This document shows, piece by piece, positions 17,647 to 24,836 of a stretch of DNA of 64,000 bases. Position 1 is the first letter of the stretch. Each line of letters begins with the position of its first letter. The translations under genes were made by a program, and so were the position numbers. The notes beneath the pieces were generated by a model. That model did no database searches. It saw nothing but the letters and a program-made list of their open reading frames with translations, and was not told where the DNA came from. The stretch comes from Taibaiella soli (GTDB lineage Bacteria > Bacteroidota > Bacteroidia > Chitinophagales > Chitinophagaceae), in the NCBI RefSeq assembly GCF_003236175.1, contig NZ_QKTW01000009.1, positions 124,001-188,000 on the forward strand, written 5' to 3'.

Positions 17647-18444
17647 ATGACTTGGTTCCAAGCCATCATCACAGCCGTAGTAGAAGGCCTCACAGAGTTT
17701 TTGCCAATTTCGTCTACTGCCCACATGAAATTCGCACAGGCATTTATGCACGTTGATCCAAAAGATCCTTTTATCAACATGTTTGACATTGTTATCCAGT
17801 TTGCCGCCATCCTTGCGGTGATCGTGCTTTACTGGAAGAAATTTGTCAACGTCAAGCATATTTCCTTTTACATCAAACTGCTTGTTGCCGTAATACCGTC
17901 GCTCATTTTCGGGGCTTTGCTCAAAAAACATATTGAGCACGTACTCGGCAGTATCACTATTATCGCCACTATCACCGTTTTGGGTGGTATCGTGCTTTTA
18001 TTCATTGATAATTTCTTCAAGAATCAGACCATCACAGAAGAGCCGCAGATCAACAACGGTCGCGCGCTCAAGATTGGTTTCTTTCAGATTCTGGCAATCG
18101 TATTTCCTGGTTTGAGCCGCAGCGCTGCAACCATTATTGGTGGTATGGCTTCTGGTCTTACTCGTAGCCTGGCTGCAGAATTCTCATTCTTCCTTGCAGT
18201 GCCAACTATGGCAGCTGCTACAGCGAAGGAGTTGCTCGATACTTATAAAGAAACACCAGAAGTTTTCCATTCGTCCAATAACGGAATGCTTGTCGCGGGT
18301 TGTCTGATCGCGTTTATCGTTTCTGTAGTTTCCATCAAGTTTTTCATTACCTACTTGCAGAAACACGGATTTAAAGTGTTCGGTGTTTACCGCATCATCG
18401 CCGGTCTTATCATTCTCGGCCTTGCGCTGACCAATGTGATTTAA
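17647..18444 (+). CDS. uppP: Undecaprenyl-diphosphatase
   Basis: 265 residues and several membrane helices. It dephosphorylates undecaprenyl pyrophosphate to recycle the lipid carrier for peptidoglycan and surface polysaccharides, and gives bacitracin tolerance. Family signatures are VEGLTEFLPISSTAH with the catalytic Glu, and the second active-site motif PGLSRSAATI near 155-165. It starts two bases after queE and is followed by a strong terminator. Confidence 0.97.
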   Translation: MTWFQAIITAVVEGLTEFLPISSTAHMKFAQAFMHVDPKDPFINMFDIVIQFAAILAVIVLYWKKFVNVKHISFYIKLLVAVIPSLIFGALLKKHIEHVLGSITIIATITVLGGIVLLFIDNFFKNQTITEEPQINNGRALKIGFFQILAIVFPGLSRSAATIIGGMASGLTRSLAAEFSFFLAVPTMAAATAKELLDTYKETPEVFHSSNNGMLVAGCLIAFIVSVVSIKFFITYLQKHGFKVFGVYRIIAGLIILGLALTNVI

Positions 18445-18470
18445 TTAAACTCATTTTTATAAAGTGAAAA

Positions 18471-18500
18471 GGATTGCACAGGTTTTGTGCAATCCTTTTT
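18471..18500 (+). terminator. Rho-independent terminator after uppP
   Basis: GGATTGCAC-N7-GTGCAATCC, a perfect 9-bp stem followed by TTTTT and preceded by AAAA, 27 bp after the stop. Confidence 0.93.
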
Positions 18501-18628
18501 GTTTACTGGCGCAAGTCTTCCGTAGGGCGACTTGTGTCTGCAAAATTCTGCCCGGATTGTATCTGGTTCGATTTTCAGTGTGAGCATACACACATCATCA
18601 ATTGTTCATCGTTACTGTCCACTGGTAT

Positions 18629-18750
18629 GGGCGTGCCCCTTCGGGTCGGGCTATCCGCTACAAGTCCTCGCTCCGCATTGCTCCGCTGTGGGCTTTCCGC
18701 TACTATCCCTCACGCTTTTGCGCTGGCGTGAGTCTGCCGAAGGGTGCTCA
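18629..18750. repeat. Dispersed GC-rich repeat, copy 1
   Basis: It starts GGGCGTGCCCCTTCGGGTC and includes CCGCTACAAGTCCTCGCT and GGGCTTTCCGCTACTATC. The ends are imperfectly complementary (GTGCCCCTTCGG versus CCGAAGGGTGC). A shorter diverged copy lies at 47693-47770. It makes spurious open frames; none is a gene. Confidence 0.8.
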
Positions 18751-18810
18751 TGTTTGCATAAATTTTCTGCAGATTGGATCCGTCACAGAACCGGACGATA
18801 AATTATTTTT

Positions 18811-18872
18811 TATACCCGATAAGGTATAGATTGAATGGAAATTGCCCATTTTATACCTCAACGGGTATAAAA
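18811..18872. promoter_or_regulatory. Two operator-like palindromes upstream of a hipB-like relic
   Basis: TATACC-N6-GGTATA at 18811-18828 and TTTTATACC-N6-GGTATAAAA at 18849-18872. Both share the TATACC half-site, and the second touches the ATG of the relic. Paired dyads of this kind are typical autoregulatory operators of HipB-like antitoxins. Confidence 0.55.
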
Positions 18873-18967
18873 TGGATTTGGCAACCTTCATAAAAGAATG
18901 AGGTTTTATAGCCCTCTTTGGTTATGAAGTAGGTGCGGTGCCGGTAAAAAGAGAAACTAAGCTCTAA
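18872..18967 (+). pseudogene. Decayed HipB-like XRE antitoxin/regulator gene
   Basis: From the ATG at 18872 the frame reads MDLATFIKE, then TGA (18899-18901). In the same frame it continues with a typical HipB/y4mF-like C-terminus (IALFGYEVGAVPVKRE) to TAA at 18965. The middle of the helix-turn-helix, about 35-40 codons, is missing. The beginning and end match the usual ends of these about 70-residue DNA-binding proteins, so this looks like an internal deletion plus a stop. No hipA toxin gene follows; a terminator comes directly after. Confidence 0.55.
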
Positions 18968-18975
18968 ACAAAAAA

Positions 18976-19010
18976 ACGGTCAGACGACTTTGGGCCGTCC
19001 GACCGTTTTC
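18976..19010. terminator. Terminator between the hipB relic and the TerB-like gene
   Basis: ACGGTC-A-GACG...CGTC-C-GACCGT stem (one mismatch) with a 9-nt loop, A-run on the left and T-run on the right. It serves convergent transcripts. Confidence 0.8.
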
Positions 19011-19039
19011 TTTAATCAGACATCAGGAAATCAGCGATC

Positions 19040-19396
19040 CTACGCCGCTTCCCAATTATCGAACAGCATATTCAAAAAGTAATTTTCTTCTTTAGTGATC
19101 ACATGGTCCGCTTTGGCCAGGCGGATTGCAAATTTGATCAGACTCTTACGCTCTTCTTCTGTAGCGTCATCATAAAAATCATCCATAGCTTTCAGGAAGT
19201 GGCCTTCCCATTGGTCGGGATGCAGATTGCTGATGATTTCCATTTCGCGGTCCAGATTCACATGAAACGGAAATTCTTGCACAAGGTATTGCCGAATGAC
19301 GCTGTCTTCATTCGCACTGATCCGGAAATCCACCGCAGAGAGTATCATCAGCAAGTGGTATCCGGCAATAGTTTTATTCATTCTGTTGTTGGGCAT
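19040..19396 (-). CDS. TerB-like helical protein
   Basis: 118 residues from the ATG at 19396; a TTG four codons earlier is less likely. All-helical, with two similar halves containing AVDFRISANEDSVIRQYL and KADHVITKEENYFLNMLF. These match the acidic metal-binding repeat of the TerB/DjlA-like family. The function of stand-alone short TerB proteins in Bacteroidota is not established; tellurite resistance should not be assumed, since no other ter genes are present. It lies 26 bp downstream of ald on the same strand and may be cotranscribed. Confidence 0.7.
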   Translation of the reverse strand: MPNNRMNKTIAGYHLLMILSAVDFRISANEDSVIRQYLVQEFPFHVNLDREMEIISNLHPDQWEGHFLKAMDDFYDDATEEERKSLIKFAIRLAKADHVITKEENYFLNMLFDNWEAA

Positions 19397-19422
19397 AAAA
19401 ATTTTCAAGGATTAGTGATTGG

Positions 19423-20634
19423 TTAACTTTGAGAAGCCAGCAAAAGGTCAAGATCCGTGTATTTGAAATTAAAACGCCTTGCCAGTGGCGCATTCGTTAC
19501 ACAACCTTTGTACAGGTACACGCCGTTGCGGATACCTCGCTTCGCCTGGATCAGCACTTCTGCGCCGCCCAAGTCTGCGCATTGCTGTAGTATAGGCATC
19601 AATACATTGCTGATCGCCCTGGAAGCCGTCCGTGATACGCCGGAGGCAATATTGGGTACGCAATAGTGTATGACATCGTATTTTCTAAAAATAGGATTTT
19701 CGTGTGTGGTGACATGTGACGTTTCAAAACTGCCGCCACGGTCAATGCTGACGTCTACAATAACAGATCCTGGTTTCATATTGCTCACCATTTCTTCTGT
19801 TACAACCACGGGTGTAATGCCGTTTACGGGCTTTAATGCACCCACCGCCACATCTGCGTTGCTCAGTTCTTCAGCCAGCGTTACGGGCTCCAGAACGGAT
19901 GTAAACAGGCGACGGCCCACATTGTTTTGCAGACGCATCAGACGATAAATGGAATTATCAAAGACCTTTACCGAAGCACCAAGACCAAGTGCTGTCCGTG
20001 TTGCAAATTCGCCGACGACACCTGCACCAATGATAAGCACTTTTGCCGGCGGAACGCCAGAAATACCGCCCAACAAAATGCCCTTTCCGTTATGGACATT
20101 GCTCAGATATTTGGCTGCCGTAAGAATAGCTGAATTGCCCGCAATTTCGCTCATAGAGCGCACAATCGGGTATGTGCCCGAATCATCCTTGATCGATTCA
20201 AAAGCGATGGCAATAATCTTTTTCTGAATCAGATGCTCCATCATGTCCGCTTTCAGAAACGGAAGATGGATTGGAGAAATGATTACTTGGTTTGGTTGCA
20301 GCAAATGCACTTCATCTTCAGAGATTGGCGCTGATTTAATGATCGTGGTCGCTTTATAGAGCTCCGCTTTTTCATAAACAATTCTCGCGCCTGCTTCGCT
20401 ATAGTCACTGTCAGAGTAAGACGATCCCTCGCCTGCATTGTGTTCTACCGCTACGTCATTGCCATTGTTCACCAGTACTGAAACTGCCTCCGGAGTAAGC
20501 GCCACACGGTTTTCCTGAAAAGAAGTTTCTTTAGGAATGCCGATAAAAAGTTGCTTTTTTTTAGGCTGAATTTCCAGTGTCTCTTCCAGAGGAACGTATG
20601 AAAATGAGGGTGAAATATATGGTCGTTTACTCAT
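19423..20634 (-). CDS. ald: Alanine dehydrogenase (AlaDh/PNT family)
   Basis: 403 residues. NAD-dependent interconversion of L-alanine and pyruvate plus ammonia. The N-terminal AlaDh_PNT domain has GIPKETSFQENRVALTPE, containing the substrate-binding Arg and a conserved Lys. The Rossmann motif GAGVVGEFATRTALGLGA lies near 205. VDVSIDRGGSFETS and the late YCVPNIASGVSRTAS loop are typical. A 25-residue N-terminal extension precedes the conserved core, as in other Bacteroidota homologues. The promoter box at 20670-20677 (TAGTTTCG, minus strand) supports the ATG at 20634. Confidence 0.93.
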   Translation of the reverse strand: MSKRPYISPSFSYVPLEETLEIQPKKKQLFIGIPKETSFQENRVALTPEAVSVLVNNGNDVAVEHNAGEGSSYSDSDYSEAGARIVYEKAELYKATTIIKSAPISEDEVHLLQPNQVIISPIHLPFLKADMMEHLIQKKIIAIAFESIKDDSGTYPIVRSMSEIAGNSAILTAAKYLSNVHNGKGILLGGISGVPPAKVLIIGAGVVGEFATRTALGLGASVKVFDNSIYRLMRLQNNVGRRLFTSVLEPVTLAEELSNADVAVGALKPVNGITPVVVTEEMVSNMKPGSVIVDVSIDRGGSFETSHVTTHENPIFRKYDVIHYCVPNIASGVSRTASRAISNVLMPILQQCADLGGAEVLIQAKRGIRNGVYLYKGCVTNAPLARRFNFKYTDLDLLLASQS

Positions 20635-20773
20635 GCCAGATCCCGTATTTTCATTAATGCAGAAATATACGAAACTACTTCCAATAAAAGAAACATGCCA
20701 ATGTTTCGCAGAGAACGTTAAATTGCCTTTAAAACTTTAAAGCAGGGAAGCCTTGCATTGTTACTCAAAGTTT

Positions 20774-20781
20774 TATTTTTG
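20774..20781 (+). promoter_or_regulatory. -7 box of rpoN
   Basis: TATTTTTG, with a TTG at 20753-20755 at the expected -33 distance. It sits 24 bp before the rpoN ATG. Confidence 0.55.
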
Positions 20782-20804
20782 TAAGGAAGAAGATATAAGA
20801 CCGG

Positions 20805-22280
20805 ATGCTTAAACAGTCGCACCAACAGAAACTCTTGCAGAAGTTGTCGCCACAGCAGATTCAGTTAATGAAGCTGCTGCAGGTTCCTACTGCAAGTTTG
20901 GAAGAAAGAATTAAGGAAGAAATAGAAGAAAATCCGGCACTTGAGTACAATGATGGCGATGACGGAACGGACCGGTATGACCTCTCTGATGATAACGAGA
21001 ATTACGAGAGTGAAGAAGCAGAACCGGAATTGAGTGAAGAAGCTTCAGAGAAAGTAGACCTCGATGATTTCCTGAAAAGTGAGAGCGATGATGGACCAAG
21101 TGATTACAATTATGGTGATGATTACGGAGAAGAAAAAGTGGGTACACCGGTTAAGGTTGAAAACAATTTTCACGATTATGTGCTCGATCAGCTGCGTATG
21201 TTGGAGCTCGATGAGCGGGAACATAAAATAGCCGAACAGATTATCGGCAGCATGGACGATGACGGTTATTTGCGACGTGAAACAGGTCCGCTCGTAGATG
21301 ATCTCGCATTTAGCCAGAATATCTATACTTCGGAAGAAGAGATCAATGAAATCATTGAAAAAATCAGGCAGTTTGATCCGCCAGGTATCTGCGCCTGGAC
21401 TTTGCAGGAGTGTTTAGTACTGCAACTGAAGCGTATTGAGCAAACCAGAGATGTAAAAAATGCTATCGAAATACTCGATAAATATTTTCACGAATTTATC
21501 CGCAAGCACTACGAAAAAATACAGAAGCACCTGGGCCTTGATGACGAAGAATTTAAAGAGGTGATCAATTGCATTATTAAGTTGAACCCGAAGCCTGGGG
21601 CAGCTTTTGCAGTAGTGAGCAGTGCTGCCGGTTATGTAATTCCTGACTTTTACGTTAACTCAAATAATGGTACACCGGAGCTAATGCTCAATGCAAAAAA
21701 TGCACCGGAATTGAGAGTTTCGGAAGGCTACAAGGAAATGCTTACGGCCTACAGTCGCAACGATAAAAAAAATAAACGCCAGAAAGAGGCAGTGTCTTTT
21801 ATCAAGCAAAAGCTCGAAGCAGCAAAATGGTTTATTGATGCGATCAAACAGCGCCAGCATACACTGTTGCACACAATGCATGCCATTATTGAATTTCAAC
21901 GTGACTTCTTCAGTACCGGAGATGAGGCTTTGCTGAAACCGATGATCCTGAAAGATATTGCAAATCTTACCGGCCTGGATGTTTCTACCGTTTCGCGGGT
22001 TGCTAATAGCAAATACGTGCAGACGGAGTTTGGTACTTATAAGCTAAAGTTCTTTTTCTCGGAAGCAGTTCATAAAGACAACGGGGAAGAGGTTTCCAGC
22101 AGGGAGGTGAAAAGCATTCTGTTTGATTTTATCAACAACGAAGATAAACGCCGGCCACATTCTGATGAAAAGCTCACAGAAATGTTGCAGGAAAAAGGAT
22201 ATACTATTGCGCGCCGTACTTTGGCAAAATACAGGGAGCAACTCAATATCCCCGTCGCAAGACTAAGAAAGCAGCTCTAA
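20805..22280 (+). CDS. rpoN: RNA polymerase sigma-54 factor
   Basis: 491 residues. Region I is the Gln-rich activator-interacting segment (about 1-50; LSPQQIQLMKLLQVP). An acidic linker follows, rich in D/E/Y/N (about 50-115), then the core-binding domain, the HTH (VSTVSRVANSKYVQT) and the C-terminal RpoN box ARRTLAKYRE (about 470) that reads the -24 promoter element. It directs transcription from -12/-24 promoters with enhancer-binding activators. Single gene; its stop codon forms the loop of the terminator. Confidence 0.97.
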   Translation: MLKQSHQQKLLQKLSPQQIQLMKLLQVPTASLEERIKEEIEENPALEYNDGDDGTDRYDLSDDNENYESEEAEPELSEEASEKVDLDDFLKSESDDGPSDYNYGDDYGEEKVGTPVKVENNFHDYVLDQLRMLELDEREHKIAEQIIGSMDDDGYLRRETGPLVDDLAFSQNIYTSEEEINEIIEKIRQFDPPGICAWTLQECLVLQLKRIEQTRDVKNAIEILDKYFHEFIRKHYEKIQKHLGLDDEEFKEVINCIIKLNPKPGAAFAVVSSAAGYVIPDFYVNSNNGTPELMLNAKNAPELRVSEGYKEMLTAYSRNDKKNKRQKEAVSFIKQKLEAAKWFIDAIKQRQHTLLHTMHAIIEFQRDFFSTGDEALLKPMILKDIANLTGLDVSTVSRVANSKYVQTEFGTYKLKFFFSEAVHKDNGEEVSSREVKSILFDFINNEDKRRPHSDEKLTEMLQEKGYTIARRTLAKYREQLNIPVARLRKQL

Positions 22281-22297
22281 GAGCTGCTTTCTTTTTT
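22265..22297 (+). terminator. rpoN terminator overlapping the end of the coding region
   Basis: A 13-bp perfect stem, AAGAAAGCAGCTC/GAGCTGCTTTCTT, whose 3-nt loop is the TAA stop of rpoN, followed by a T-run. The converging DUF3109 gene ends at 22296, inside the same element. Confidence 0.92.
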
Positions 22298-22877
22298 ATT
22301 TACTGCCGTTTATTTTCTGTGCTACTGCATCAAGTGTGTCGTAGAAATCCTGACCGTATTTTCTGATCAATGGTCCTTTCAGAAACTGATATACGGGTAC
22401 CTGAAGTTTTTTTCCCAGTCTGCAGGCCGGTTTACACAAAGTCGGACGAGGTTCGTAATTGACCATTTCATATCCGTCGCCTTCTGTTATACGGATAGGA
22501 TAGAGATGGCAGGAAATCGGTTTCTGAAAGTCAACAACGCCATCTTTCCAGGCTTTCTCGATGCCACATTTCACAATGCCTGTGTCAGCCTCGGTATAAG
22601 CATACACGCAAATGCCGCCGTCTTTGGTTGGCGTCACATATCCGTATTCATCGTCCATGACGTGTGTTCCCTGCTTTTCAATTTCGGCTACGTATTCCGC
22701 CGGCAGGTAACCTTTTATTTTAGGGTAAATTTTAGCGATGATATGCGTTTCCTCTTCGGTGAGTGGAGCACCGCAATCGCCATCTACACAACAGCCGCCT
22801 TTACAGCGTTGCAGATCACATACAAATTGCTGTTCTACCACATCGTCACTCAACAATACATGATCTATTGCTATCAT
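22296..22877 (-). CDS. DUF3109 family cysteine-rich protein
   Basis: 193 residues of the DUF3109 family, widespread in Bacteroidota and related to the YkgJ-type metal-binding CxxCxxCC proteins. Clustered cysteines in CDLQRCKGGCCVDGDCG near 20-36, a Cys after GGI and Cys in KCGIE, SCHLYPIRI and TLCKPACRLG suggest a bound metal or Fe-S cluster. Function not known. It converges with rpoN and shares its terminator region. A possible promoter box TAATTTTG (minus) lies at 22936-22943. Confidence 0.85.
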   Translation of the reverse strand: MIAIDHVLLSDDVVEQQFVCDLQRCKGGCCVDGDCGAPLTEEETHIIAKIYPKIKGYLPAEYVAEIEKQGTHVMDDEYGYVTPTKDGGICVYAYTEADTGIVKCGIEKAWKDGVVDFQKPISCHLYPIRITEGDGYEMVNYEPRPTLCKPACRLGKKLQVPVYQFLKGPLIRKYGQDFYDTLDAVAQKINGSK

Positions 22878-22981
22878 AATAAAATAATAAAAGACGTGCA
22901 GCTTTGCGGCTGCACGTTATGTTTGGAATTTTTTACAAAATTAAGGTAAATGCTGATTTTGCACAGCGCAATTTCCCGGGA

Positions 22982-23644
22982 TTACATATTGATGTAGTTC
23001 ATCAATAATTTATACCTGCTGATCATGTCCTCGGCGCCGCCCTGTTCACCAAAGATTTCTTTGATGTTATAACCATGTCTTTCAAAAGATGAAATGACTG
23101 CGCCAAACTCGGTACGATTGGTTTTCAGCGTCACTTCCAGCATGCCGGTTTCAGTGTTGGTATGCAATTGGGTGGCTATCAGCAACACATCTTCGCTTTC
23201 GCAGATGCGGGCAATCTCTGTAAGGCTGTAACTTCTTGGTTCCACTTCCAGAACAATGATACCGCCTGGGTTGTCCAGACCACTGTTTTCGGTTATATAT
23301 TTTAGTAAACCATCACGTGTAATTGCCCCCACATAAGTGTTGGAACGATCTACTACCGGAATGATCGACAGATTTTGCTGGTGTGCGATGCGTAAGGCAT
23401 CGTACGGGTGACCATTAGCAAATACAGCAGGCTGGTATGTCTGAAAATCGTATGCGCTCAGCGGACGTTCAGGTGTCTGCCAGTCCAGCATGTCGTTTTC
23501 CATTACAAGACCCATATACTTATGGTCGAGTACCAAAGGCAATTGTGTCAGATGATTTTCTTCCATCAGGTACAAAGCACGGTTTCCTGTGTCTGTCGGC
23601 ATCAGCGTTGGTACGATCGGCGATATTAGTTGCTCAATTAACAT
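22982..23644 (-). CDS. CBS-domain pair protein with ACT-like C-terminus
   Basis: 220 residues. A CBS pair (about 1-135) shows the usual repeats: LPLVLDHKYMGLVMENDML, then SIIPVVDRSNTYVGAITRD. An ACT-like alpha/beta segment follows (about 145-205, IIVLEVEPRSYSLTEIARI). Proteins like this sense adenine nucleotides or amino acids and regulate a partner; the partner is not apparent here. Monocistronic by spacing. Confidence 0.85.
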   Translation of the reverse strand: MLIEQLISPIVPTLMPTDTGNRALYLMEENHLTQLPLVLDHKYMGLVMENDMLDWQTPERPLSAYDFQTYQPAVFANGHPYDALRIAHQQNLSIIPVVDRSNTYVGAITRDGLLKYITENSGLDNPGGIIVLEVEPRSYSLTEIARICESEDVLLIATQLHTNTETGMLEVTLKTNRTEFGAVISSFERHGYNIKEIFGEQGGAEDMISRYKLLMNYINM

Positions 23645-23733
23645 GATTCAAACTTCTCTTACTAATATATGTACAAATCTCAGGCCAGTTCGGATGTTTA
23701 CGTACCCCAAAGAAAATCAATTTAACAAAACAA

Positions 23734-24495
23734 CTATCCTTTGTGTTTGTTAAGGAACTCCTCTAAGATCGCATTAAACTCACCTGGAACTTCCATCATC
23801 GGTGCATGTCCGCATTTGTCAATCCAGTGCAGTTCTGAATTAGGAATCAACTTTTTAAACTCTTCCGCTACCATTGGTGGTGTGATCGTATCATTCTTAC
23901 CCCAGATGAGGCAGGTAGGCAGTTTTATGTCCTGTAATTCTTCCCCGAGATTGTGACGGATAGCTGATTTCGCCAGCGCAATAATTTTTAACGCTTTCAG
24001 GCGGTTGTTTACAATGCCGTAAACTTCGTCCACAAGCTCTTTTGTTGCTACCGTCGGATCATAAAACGTCAGTTCTGTCTTTTTTCGTATAAAGTCGTAA
24101 TCACCGCGTTTTGGATAAGTTTCGCCCATACCGTTTTCAAACAGTCCGGAACTACCAGTTAACGTAATGGTTTTCACCAGGTCCTGGTGTTTCAGCGTAT
24201 AAACGAGTCCAACGTGTCCGCCCAAAGAATTTCCCAGTAAGTGTACTTTGCGGAAACCTTTCGCTTCAATGAATTTCTGTACGTGTTTGGCCAGTCCGGA
24301 CACTGTCGTGTCTAACAGAGAAAGATCAAACAGTGGTAGCATGGGAATCACTACCTTATGAGTACGTTTAAAGTGTTCTACGAGGTCTTTAAAATTGCTG
24401 AGCGCACCAAACAGGCCATGTAACAGTACCAGTGGTTCGCCTTCTCCTTCTTCTACAAACTTAAATTTGCCTAAGTGTTTGATTTCGTATTGCAT
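23734..24495 (-). CDS. Alpha/beta hydrolase
   Basis: 253 residues of the alpha/beta-hydrolase fold. Nucleophile elbow GNSLGG (Ser90), oxyanion region LHGLFG (25-30), acid Asp in GKNDTITP and the catalytic His in CGHAPMMEVP. No signal peptide, so cytosolic. Most like the meta-cleavage-product/carboxylesterase-type hydrolases; the substrate cannot be assigned. No obvious operon partners. Confidence 0.88.
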   Translation of the reverse strand: MQYEIKHLGKFKFVEEGEGEPLVLLHGLFGALSNFKDLVEHFKRTHKVVIPMLPLFDLSLLDTTVSGLAKHVQKFIEAKGFRKVHLLGNSLGGHVGLVYTLKHQDLVKTITLTGSSGLFENGMGETYPKRGDYDFIRKKTELTFYDPTVATKELVDEVYGIVNNRLKALKIIALAKSAIRHNLGEELQDIKLPTCLIWGKNDTITPPMVAEEFKKLIPNSELHWIDKCGHAPMMEVPGEFNAILEEFLNKHKG

Positions 24496-24806
24496 CAGGC
24501 TGGTTTGTTGCTAAAATACTATTGTTTGCGCGATTTTACGCTTTTTCACAAAACTTCATCAAAAGAAAATATCATTGCAAATCAATTATCTTTCTGATGT
24601 AAAGATATGTAATAATTTTTTTTATTATGGAAAACTAACTTATTTGCTGCACATTATGAGAATGGAATGACATTGCTCGGCTAAGGTAAAATAAGACCGA
24701 TAAAGCTTGTGGTTTTTCTCAATATGTATACAAAAAACTACGAAAATGCATTCCCCGGTTTAGCTGAATTAAACAAGACTTATCACCTCCGCTATCCATA
24801 TTACTT
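24496..24806. other. Intergenic, nothing recognised
   Basis: AT-rich spacer between divergent hydrolase and ispG genes. I see no repeat, hairpin or coding signal apart from the ispG promoter box at its right edge. Confidence 0.7.
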
Positions 24807-24814
24807 TACCTTTG
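24807..24814 (+). promoter_or_regulatory. -7 box of ispG
   Basis: TACCTTTG, a perfect consensus match, 22 bp before the ATG at 24837. Confidence 0.6.
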
Positions 24815-24836
24815 CGAAAGCATTGATAGCAGAAAT

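Noticed and set aside
18474-18829. Overlapping small + strand frames between uppP and the hipB relic
   Set aside because: They run through the GC-rich dispersed repeat (also at 47693) and have Arg/Ser/Cys-rich composition.
19040-19396. Tellurite resistance determinant
   Set aside because: Only a short TerB-like helical protein is present without terC, terD or terZ; the name would overstate the evidence.
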